From assembly GCF_901538355.1 (NCBI RefSeq), contig NZ_LR593887.1:5370920-5434919 (forward strand): 64,000 nucleotides of DNA, given 5' to 3'. This DNA is from Tuwongella immobilis (GTDB lineage: Bacteria; Planctomycetota; Planctomycetia; Gemmatales; Gemmataceae). The notes under the pieces are model-generated. The model was not told where the DNA came from. It ran no database searches and worked only from the letters and a program-made list of their open reading frames with translations. Made by a program: the position numbers and the translations under genes. Shown here in pieces: positions 17,669-27,900 of the stretch (position 1 is its first letter; every line of letters begins with the position of its first letter).

Positions 17669-18121
17669 ATGTTTCAGTGGCTTCGGAACGGTAAGCGTTC
17701 GCAATCCAAAGAATATCTCATTGACGGACGACTGGAAGATGTGATTGCCTTGATCCAAGTATTGGGATTGGACGAACATACGCACCGTGGGGAATCCGCG
17801 TTGCTGGGGTCCCTGAAAGGCCCACCGTCATCCGCCGAAAAATGGGCTACCGTGGCCCGACAACACCCCGAATTCTTCCGCATCCATGACGGTCGAGGTG
17901 GTGAATCAATCGCGCTGATCGCCCGCCATTTCCGTCCTGATGGCGAAGATGGCCCCGCCTTGACCATGCACAACGTCAACGGACTCATTGAATCCGCGAT
18001 TCAGATTCATCATGGGCAGTTGCAGCGTCGGCAAATTCTCCGGGCCACGCGATTCCTGTTGCTCGGTTCGCTGATTGTCGCCGCATTGCCGAAAGTCCTG
18101 GATCTGATCTTCGCCCGTTGA
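17669..18121 (+). CDS. Small hypothetical protein with C-terminal TM helix
   Basis: 150 residues, ATG at 17669. The soluble part has EYLIDGRLEDVIALIQVLGL and AEKWATVARQHPEFFRIHD, helical and charged. The end ATRFLLLGSLIVAALPKVL is a single TM segment followed by LIFAR, so it is tail-anchored in the inner membrane. The first residues (MFQWLRNGKRSQSKE) are basic. No known family. The gene is followed by a perfect GC-rich hairpin. Confidence 0.7.
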   Translation: MFQWLRNGKRSQSKEYLIDGRLEDVIALIQVLGLDEHTHRGESALLGSLKGPPSSAEKWATVARQHPEFFRIHDGRGGESIALIARHFRPDGEDGPALTMHNVNGLIESAIQIHHGQLQRRQILRATRFLLLGSLIVAALPKVLDLIFAR

Positions 18122-18156
18122 GATGTGTCGGAGTCCCCGATTCCGGAAAATGAAAT

Positions 18157-18198
18157 CGCCCGCATGCGTTTTGCCGGAATCGGCGGCGCATGCGGGCG
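18157..18198 (+). terminator. GC-rich 12-bp perfect hairpin
   Basis: CGCCCGCATGCG at 18157-18168 pairs exactly with CGCATGCGGGCG at 18187-18198 across an 18-base loop, 36 bases after the stop of the 17669 gene. There is no T-tract, so it may act as an mRNA 3'-end stabiliser. Confidence 0.6.
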
Positions 18199-18413
18199 GT
18201 GAGCGTGCGCCAGCGACCTTCGCCCCCGTCGATCGCATCAATCCAGTCGTTGCCTGAGTATTCCGCCGGAGATTCAATTTGCTTCCGAATGATCGGAGCA
18301 TTAGAATTGTTCAGGAATTTGATCGGGGAATGACTGGCTCGATCCTGCTCACGGCCAATCGGTTCGTTGCGATTGATGTTCTCCTTCCGCTTGGAATGAC
18401 AGAGGGGAAGTTC

Positions 18414-18827
18414 ATGGCGCCATGGAAGTCGCGTTTGGTCATCGCATGTGTGGTCGCATCGGCTTTGCCGGGATGCGCCATGACCCTGCATGCTCATTAT
18501 TCGGTGTTCGGCTTCAACCGATTGATGACGGATTCTCCCGAAGAGGCTCAGATGCTCTCGATCGCCATTTTGGCGATCGTGGCCACCGTGTTCACGGTGA
18601 TTGGCGCAGGCGGGCTCTATCTGCTGCAACGGTTTTTGCGATGGCGGAAATCCCGCAAAAACTTCACGAGCCAGCCCACCGCCACGGAATCAGAATCCTC
18701 TGCGACTGAGATTGCGAGCGCAACGGTGCCTCAGTCCGCATCCCGAAACACAGACCAAGAAACCACTTCCGTCGGCGAAATGCTTGCCCCGCCCACCGGA
18801 CTCGTAGACAGCCTTCCGCCAAAGTGA
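18414..18827 (+). CDS. Putative lipoprotein with a TM helix
   Basis: 137 residues from MAPWKSRLVIACVVASALPG; AGGGGAAG stands before this ATG. ALPGC is a plausible lipobox. A second hydrophobic segment (LSIAILAIVATVFTVIGAGG) at residues ~48-72 is followed by basic YLLQRFLRWRKSRKN, so the C-terminal Ser/Thr-rich tail may be cytoplasmic. No known domain. An earlier in-frame ATG at 18279 would remove the lipobox from the N-terminus. Confidence 0.6.
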   Translation: MAPWKSRLVIACVVASALPGCAMTLHAHYSVFGFNRLMTDSPEEAQMLSIAILAIVATVFTVIGAGGLYLLQRFLRWRKSRKNFTSQPTATESESSATEIASATVPQSASRNTDQETTSVGEMLAPPTGLVDSLPPK

Positions 18828-18945
18828 ACCTCACCACCTCGCACAAGGCATCCCCCTTGCAGCCAGTTGTCCGTGTCGCCGACTGCTGGTGGCTCACCCG
18901 ACATCCGATCTGCGATGGGAACGGATGCCGGTGTGATTGCGGCAA

Positions 18946-21900
18946 TTAGCCGACGAACACGCCGCCTCGCAGGGTGTCGTCGAAGGCGAAGAAGTCGAAG
19001 ATTCCGGTGCCATCGGCAGAGAGGACTCGGACGCGCGGCCCGCCGCCGATGCCCGCTCCGGTCAGCGTCTCGAGCACGCCGTCGCCGTTGACATCGCTGA
19101 ACGCCACACGCACGCCACCTTGGAAGCTCGTCTCGAAAATTTGCGTGTTGGCCAGTTCCGTCCCCGTGGTGTCGAACACCCGCGTGGACGATTCGCCCAG
19201 TCCCGAACCGACGAGAATCTGATTGGTCCCCACCGCGACGGTGATCGGGCCGGGCAGACCGCTGTTGAAGGATCGCAGCAGTTCCAACGTCTTGCCAGCG
19301 AAGATCAGCACTTGCGAATCGACGCCGGTGATCAATTCCGCTGCGCCGTCGCCGTCCAAATCCGCCGCCGCCACGCTGACGCCTTGTCGCAGGGTGGAAT
19401 CTTGCGTGAAGAAATCGGTGACGCTGGTGCCATCCAGCCGCATCACCCGCACGCGCGGTCCGCCGCCGACTCCGGCTCCGACGATGATTTCGTTGGTGCC
19501 ATCGCCATCGACATCGCCCACCGTCACCCAGACGCCGCCTCGGAACGATTCCTCAAAGGCCAGGAAGTCGGCGAGTACCGAACCATCCAAGCCGTTGAAG
19601 GCCCGCACACGTGGCCCGCCGCCCACGCCGGTGCCGGTCACAAAGTCGCGCACCCCGTCGCCGTTGAGGTCGCCCGCCGCAATCCGCACGCCCCCCTGAT
19701 AGGTGGATTCATAGGCATCGAATCGCAGCCGTTCCGAGCCATCGCCGTTGTAGATCACCACCGTTGGTGCCACGCCGACCCCAGCGCCGACCGCGAAATT
19801 CGGCAGCGCGAATTGTCCCGGCGGGACAGGCACTTCCGACACCGTGAGCGTGCCCGGAAGATACGCGATCGTGTAATTCGCAGCAGTTGCCCCGAACGGT
19901 GTGATCGCAAAAGTCCCGACCGTCGCGCCATCCGTGCTGGTCGAGAATTGCAGCCCGTTGACCACCGATTCCGAATCGCCGTTGACCAAGCCGAGGATTG
20001 TGCCGGTGAACGTGGGCAGCGCCTCACCCGCCGTCATGGTCGCATCATTGGCGCGAATGGTGAGCATTGCCGGATTCGCTTGCAGGGTTTGCCGCACCGG
20101 CGTGGCGTCGAAGAATTCCGCATTCCCCGCTTGCGTCGCTTCCACGACCACCGCACCGACGCCGAGGATCCGCAATTGATTGTCGACAATCGTGGCGGGG
20201 CCAGAAATCACCGTATAGATCACCGGATTGCCGCTACCGCCGCCGGTGGCATTCAGCATCACCGTCGAGCCGTACACCGCCGTCGCAGGCAGAACGAAGG
20301 TAATCGTTTGCGGTGCCTTGACTTGCGACAGCACCACATCATTGCCATCGCCACCCTGATAGCTGAGTTGCAACTCGACGCCGTTGACCAGCACGAGCGC
20401 CCCTTCAGCAAGCCCCGCGAATGTCCCGACAATCGCATCGCTGCCATCGTTGGCAATCAGGATGATCTGCTGCCCCGGCCCGGATGTCAGCGTGCCGCTG
20501 AGATCGAGGGTGGCCCCGCCGAGATCGACGGTGCCCGTCACCTGCAGTTGATCGTGTTGCGTGCCGGGATTTCGCCCGTTGATTTCGGCGGCAAAGATCG
20601 AATCGGCAGTCCATGTCACCGAACCGCTCTGCAAAATGCCAGGGCTATTGCCGGGGCTGAGCGTGGCACTCGGGTTGACCGCCACGGTGCCGCCGATGGT
20701 GCCGGTTCCGCCCAGTGTCCCCGACTTGTCCACCGACACGGCGCTGTCTGGCGAAGTCGAGCCGTTGACCAACAGCGTGCCCGATTCGACGGTTGTGGCT
20801 CCCGTGTAAGTGTTGTCGCCTGCCAACGTCAGCGTGCCGGTTCCAATCGCCATCAGACTGAACTGATTGGCATTGGCATCACTGCCACCCAGGACGCCAT
20901 CCAATGTCGAAGTCCCCGCTTGCTGGATGGTCAACACGGTGGGCTTCGATGAACCGATGCTGAGTTTCGCCGAGCCGGTCAACCCCTTCGCAGTCTGCAG
21001 CGTGAGATTCGTGGCGAGCGTGACATCGTTGGACACCGTGATGGTGCCGCTACTGCTGTTACCGATGAGGAGCGCCCCAGCGGTAATCTGGTCGAGTTCC
21101 GCATCGGTCAGGCCGAGCGTCAGCGTCCCGCTGAGGACATCCGCGCCGCCCAGGTCGATCGCCGTCCCCGAGGTCAACGGCTGAATCGTCGTGGTCCCCG
21201 CGCCGGAGTTGATGAGCGATGTCGAATCGACGATGTTGATGCTGTCGGCCAGAATTGTGATTCCTGCCGCGCTGCTGGAGAGGATCGCGCCTTCCATCCG
21301 GAGCCGCAACGCCTCCGCCGGGTTGGTGCCGGTGTTGCCGGTCGCAGTGATGACGATCGCCCCATCGCTGCTGGTAATCTTGCCGACAAACGTGACCACC
21401 ACGCCATAGTTCTCGGCACCGCTCCCTGTGCCGCCCGTGCCAGTGAGCGTAACCGTGCCGCTCCCGCCTGCGGTGATGGTTCCATCATTGACGATGATCC
21501 CGATGTTGTTCACACCGCTGCCGGAACCGCCCTTGCCTTCGACGCTGACGTTGCCGCCACCCGAGGTAATGAGGCCAACCAGATCGACATCCACCCCGTG
21601 GTTATTCTTCCCAGAGCCACTTCCGCCGGTGCCAACAACCGTGACGCTGCCGCTGCCGCCAGAGCTAATCCGTCCTGCGGAATCGACCGCAATCCCAATG
21701 TTCAGGATTCCGTTGCCGGAGCCGCCCGTGCCTTCAACCCGGACATCGCCGTCGCCACCGGACGTGATGCGGCTATCGACACTGACAAAGACACCGAAGT
21801 TCCCCTCGCCAGAGCTCGCGCCGCCGGTGCCGACAACGGTCACACTGCCGCTACCGCCCGAAGTAATCTGACCGGAATTGTTGACGAGGATCCCAAAATT

Positions 21901-24900
21901 TTCGATCCCGCTGCCGGCATCGCCACCGCCCTTGCCTTCGACACGGACATTGCCGTCGCCACCCGACGTGATGAGGCCGAGGAACGTGACCACCACACCA
22001 ACATTGCTGATGCCAGCCCCCGTGCCGCCGGTGCCGAGCACTGTCACACTGCCGCTACCGCCGGACGTAATCCGACTGGAAAAGTCGACCAACACGCCGT
22101 GGTTGTCGTCGCCATTGCCCACACCACCCGTGCCAGTGACCGTCACCGAGCCACTCCCGCCGGACGTGATGATGGCATCACTGAAGACATACACGCCGTA
22201 ATTATCATTCCCAGCGCTACCACCCGTGCCGGTGACCGACACATCGCCCGTGCCGGTCGAGGTGACAATGGCGGCGTTTTGCACCGTCACGCCCTTCGAA
22301 TTGAGCGCGGCCAAACCCTTGCCTTCGAGGGTCGTGCCCAGGTCGCCACCGGTGACATTCGCATTCACGACGATGCTTTGGCCCGCGACAAGGTCCACCT
22401 TGCCGGCGACTCCCATCGCGGAAATCGCTTGGTCGATGGTGATGGTGCCCGTGGTGGCGTCCAACTCGACGACTTGGCCGTTCGCCGTCACGCCGTTGAT
22501 GCCATCCACCGTTCCGACCGTGAAGCCATCCGCCTCGGTGAAGACAATTCCGCCGGAAGTGCTGTTGACCATCCCTATGGTGACGACTTCGTTCGCCCCC
22601 GTCAGGCTGATGCCGCTCACAGCCCGAATGGCGAGATTCTCTTCGATGAGCACCGCCGATCCCGTGACATTCGCCCCGGTAATCAGCGACAGATTCGACG
22701 TTCCCGCCGGGCTGACCGGTGCCGAAACGGTAATGGTGCCGCTATCGCTCGTGCCAATGATGAGCGTGCCTGCGGTGATCTGGTCGAGTTCCGCATCGGT
22801 CAGGCCGAGTGTCAGCGGGCTGCCACTCAGCACATCCGCGCCGCCGAGATTGATCGTCGTGCCAGCGGTGCGAGTGCGAATGGTCGTTGTGCCAGTGCCC
22901 GAGTTGATGGTACCAAGCGTGGCACCAGCGATCGTGATGCTATCGGCGTTGATGGTGATCGGCGCGTTGCTCCCCGAAAGGATCGAGCCTTGGTTTTCGA
23001 GTCGCAGAGCTTCGGCGGGATTGGTGCCGGTGTTGCCAATCGCGGTGACGTTGATGGCGCCACCGCTCGATGTAATCTTCGCATCAGCGTCGAGGAGATA
23101 CACGCCGTAGTTGAAGCTCCCGCTGCCACCGCCACCAGTCCCGGTGACGGTCACTGTGCCCGCGCCGACCGACGTGATCGTGCCTTTTTCGAGATACACG
23201 CCGTAGTTGAAGCCGCTGGTCCCCGATCCACCACCCTTGCCGGTGACAGTGACTGTGCCGCCACCCGACGTGATGCTTCCGACGTTGCTGACAAACACGC
23301 CGTAGTTGTCGCTGCCGCTACCGGAACCGCCGGTGCCAGTGACGCTGACGCTGCCGGTGCCGCCTGAGGTGATCGTCGATCTGGTGACGACATATACGCC
23401 GAAGTTGTTGGTTCCGGTGCCGGAACCGCCAACGCCAGTGACCGAGACACTACCGCTGCCACCCGAGGTGATGCTGCCGACGCTGTTGACAAACACACCG
23501 AAGTTGAAGCTTCCGCTGCCGGAGCCGCCGCCGCCTTTGCCTTGAATCGTCACGTTGCCGCCGCCGGAGGTGATCTTCGAGTCCGTGCCGAGGACATACA
23601 CGCCGAAGTTGTTGGTTCCAGTGCCGGAGCCGCCCGTGCCGAGGACCGACACGGTGCCCGCGCCGCCCGAGGTGATGCTGCCGGCACTGCCGACAAACAC
23701 GCCGTAGTTGCTGTTTCCGCTGCTGGATCCGCCCGTGCCAGTTACTGAGACCGTGCCCGCGCCGCCGGCGGTGATGCTACCAGAATCGACCCACACGCCG
23801 TGATTGGTGACGCTGCTTCCCGATCCCCCGCCCTTGCCTTCAACAACGACATTGCCGCCACCCGACGTGATGGACGCCCCCGTCCCTTGAACGAACACAC
23901 CGATATTGGAGGCACCCGTGCCGATCCCCCCCATGCCGGTGACAGTGACTGCGCCGCCACCCGACGTGATCGTCGAATTCACATCGGAGAGATACACGCC
24001 GTAGTTGAAGCTCCCGCTGCCACCGCCGCCAGTCCCGGTGACGGTCACCGTGCCCGCGCCGCCCGAGGTGATGCTGCCAGAACTGATCCACACGCCGTGG
24101 TTCTCCTCGCCGCTTCCCGAGCCGCCGCCAGTGCCGATGATAGTGACGCTGCCACCACCGGAGCTGATCGTCGAGTTCGTATCGGTGAGATATACGCCGT
24201 GGTTCTTCTCTCCGCTGCCCGAGCCGCCGGTGCCGATGACGGTGACGGTGCCACTCCCGCCGGAAGTGATGCTACCAGCAAAGTTGAGCCACACACCGAA
24301 GTTACCGGATCCGCTGCCCGAGGCACCGCCGCCCTTGCCGTCGACAATGACGGTGCCAGCGCCGCCCGAGGTAATCACCGCATTTGCGCCAGAGACAGCC
24401 ACGCCGTAGTTGGCACTGCCGCTTCCGGTGCCCCCCGTGCCGGTGACGCGGACATTACCACCACCGGAACTGATCGTCGAGTTTGGGCCCGCGACCCAGA
24501 CGCCGATGTTGCCGGTTCCATTGCTCGAACCACCGCCCTGGCCGGTGACGGTGACGCTGCCCGTGCCGCCAGAGGTAATGCTGCCTTCGCTAACCCACAC
24601 GCCGTAGTGGAAGCTTCCGGTGCCGGAGCCGCCCGTGCCGCTGACGCTGACAGTGCCACCGCCGCCCGAGGTGATTTTGCTGCCCGTGTTGAGCAGATAC
24701 ACGCCGTAGTTGTCCCTGCCGTTTCCACCGCCGCCCGTGCCAGTGACCGCGACATTGCCCGCGCCGCCCGACGTGATCGTGCCTGTGTCGAGATACACGC
24801 CGTAGCTGAAGCCGCTGGTCCCCGATCCACCCCCCTTGCCGGTGACAGTGACTGTGCCGCCACCCGACGTGATCGTCGAATTCGCATCGGCAACATACAC

Positions 24901-27900
24901 ACCATAATGGAAGTTTCCTGTCCCCGCCCCGCCAGTCCCGGTGACCGTGACGGCGCCCAGTCCACCGGAAGTGATCTGGCCGGCGCCCACGACCCATATC
25001 CCAAAATTCTCGTCTCCCGCGCTCGGTCCCCCCGTGCCAGTGACGCTGACAGTACCACTGCCGCCGGAGGAAATGACGGCGAAATCCAGAACCAATACCC
25101 CGTGATCACCGCCGCCGAAACCATCAACGCCGCCACCTTTGCCTTCCACGGTCACATTCCCACCGTTGGAAGTGATCGCCGAGTTCGGATTGCGGAGATG
25201 CACGCCGACGTTGTTTCCGCCCTTTCCACCACCGGTTCCGCTCACACTCACCGAGCCGCTACCGCCCGCAGAGATGGTTGCAGCCTCGACGAGGAACACA
25301 CCGTGATTTTGATCCCCACCACCGCCTTGGCCACCCGCCTTGCCCGTAACAATGACATTGCCACCGCCGGACGTAATCGTCGAATTCGCTGAGCGAATGA
25401 ACACGCCGTTGTTGTTCGCTTGGCCTTGGGTACCACCATTCCCGGTAACCGTCACCGATCCATTGCCGCCCGAGGTGATGGTTCCCGCATTCACGAGATA
25501 CACGCCGTAAAGCCCACTCGCCGTGCCCGCACCACCAGTCCCTGTGACATTCACGGAACCACTGCCACCCGACGTAATCCGACCCGCATCCAGAAAGACG
25601 CCGCGGTTACTCCCACCGCCCTGGGCTTGGCCCCCACCGGTGCCTTCCACGGAAACCGCCCCACCACCAGACGTTATCGTCGAATCGGTGCCCAGCAGAT
25701 GGACGCCGAAATTACTATTCCCGTTGAATTTGCCACCAGTACCGATCACCGTCACCGAGCCAATTCCACCCGACGTAATCTGGCCCGCCGTATCCAGGAA
25801 CACGCCGATGTTTCCGCCGCCGTCGCCCGATCCGCCAGCCCCCGTGACGCTCACCGAACCAGCGCCGCCGGAGGTGATTCTTGCGAGATTGTTGACAATC
25901 ACACCGTGGTTGAGGAATCCGCTTCCGCCGCCGCCCGTTCCGATGACGGTGACAGTACCTGCACCGCCAGACGTGATGGTGCTCGACGCATTGAGGAGAT
26001 ACACGCCGTAGTTGTTGTTACCGCTTCCGCCACCACCCTTGCCGGTGACAGTGACATTGCCGCCACCCGACGTGATCGAACTGGACGATTTGGCGATCAC
26101 GCCGTGGTTCTCGTTCCCCGCACCCGATCCCCCCTTGCCGGTGACGGTGACCGTGCCGCTGCCGCCTGCGGTAATTTTGCTACCGGAAAGGAGATACACG
26201 CCGGAGTTAAGCGAGCCTGGCCCCGAGCCACCAGTTCCCATGACGATGACGGCACCACCGCTGGAGGTAATCGAGGTGTTGCTGCCTAACAAACCGACGC
26301 CGTAGTCGCTTCCGCCAGTTCCCGCACCACCAATTCCGGTGACCGACACGATGCCCATGCCGCCCGCTGTGATGCTTCCGCCGGACCCTAACGAGACGCC
26401 GTTATTCGTGACGCCGCCGAGACCACCACCCCCCGAGCCCCTGACGGTGACGTTGCCACCACTCGAGGTGATCGTGGAATTGGGACCCGAGACGAACACA
26501 CCGATATTCCCACTGCCGACACTTCCGCCCGTGCCTTCAATCAGGACATTGCCACTGCCGAGCGTTGTGACCGTCGCCCCGTCTCGAACGGCCACGCCAA
26601 AGATATTGCTGGCCGTGGGAATCGCTTGCTGGTTCGCGCTGAGCGACAATCCGCCGGAAGGACCAGTCAAATTCGCATTCACCAGAATGTCACGAGCGGT
26701 GATGATCTCCAACTTGCCGGCATTCGCAGGCGAAACGGCTGCGCTCACCGTAAGGGTCGAAATGGCGATGTCGTTGCGGCCAATGATCAGCGTCCCCGCC
26801 GAAATGCGATCGAGTTCCGCATCGGTCAGTGACAATCGGCCAGCGATGTCGGTCCCCAGGTCGATTTCGCGGCCCACCGAAACGGGACGGACCACCACCG
26901 TTCCCGAGGTGCCGATTGTGCCCGAGGTCAGCGCCACATCGTCGGCGTTGACGGTGATATTCCCGCCATTGGAAGCAATCCCCGAATTGCCATCCGGGTT
27001 ATTGATGGTCAACGTCCCGTCCACGCCGGTTGTCACGGTGATTGGGGCATTTCCAGCATTCGTGTTCAACAGCGAATTGTTCAACAACGAAATATCGCGG
27101 CCCGCAGTCACCGTGGCCCCGCCTGGTCCGTCGGCTTGCGCATACGTGATCGTATCCAGAATAATGTCGCGATCGGCCTTCAGTTGCAGCGTCTGCCCAC
27201 GCGAATCGCCAAAGTTTGATGCCGAGCCCAGGAGCAAATCTTGCCCCGCTTGCAACAACAGGGTGCCGCCGCTACTGGCGACTCCGTTCCCCCCCGATTC
27301 GACGGTCAGATTGCTCCCGCTGGCAGTGGTAATCGTGATGTCGCCAGCATTCTTCGCCCCAATAACGTCATCAACACTCGCCACAACGAGGTTGACCGCC
27401 GAGTTGAGACTGATGTTCCCCGCGCCACTGTTGACCATCGCCACTTTGCTGACGATGTTGGCCCCCGTCAGAGTGATGCCGGTCTTGGAGCGAATGGCCA
27501 GGTTATCTTCGGTGATGACGGCGGTACCGGTGACATTGGCCCCGGTGATGAGCGAGAGTTTCGTTGTTCCACCCGGACTAATATCGCTGGATACGGTAAT
27601 GGTGCCAGATTCGTTGCCGACATCGTTGCGGCCAATGACGAGCGTACCTGCCGTGACGAAATCAAGCTCGCCATCGCTCAGGCCGAGTGTCAGCGGCGAA
27701 CCACTGAGCACATCCGCGCCGCCCAGGTCAATCAGCGTGCCTGCGGTGCGCGTGCGGATTGTCGTTGTGCCAGCGCCCGAGTTGATGGAGCCGGCAGTAA
27801 TGATGTTGATGCTGTCGGATGTGACGGTGATCGGTGCGTTGCTGCCGGAGGTGACGGATCCGAAGGATTGCAATCGCAGTGCTTCGGCGGGAGTGGTGTT

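Noticed and set aside
17245-17670. Minus ORF through the 17.35-kb repeats
   Set aside because: Lys/Arg/Phe repeat is a by-product of the 18-bp unit; flanks are not protein-like.
18937-20952. 671-codon plus-strand ORF opposite the giant gene end
   Set aside because: Shadow of FG-GAP repeats; no ribosome site, biased His/Arg/Ala composition.
21598-23367. Long plus-strand ORF with periodic sequence
   Set aside because: Mirror of the coding repeats of the giant gene; periodicity is inherited from the real strand.
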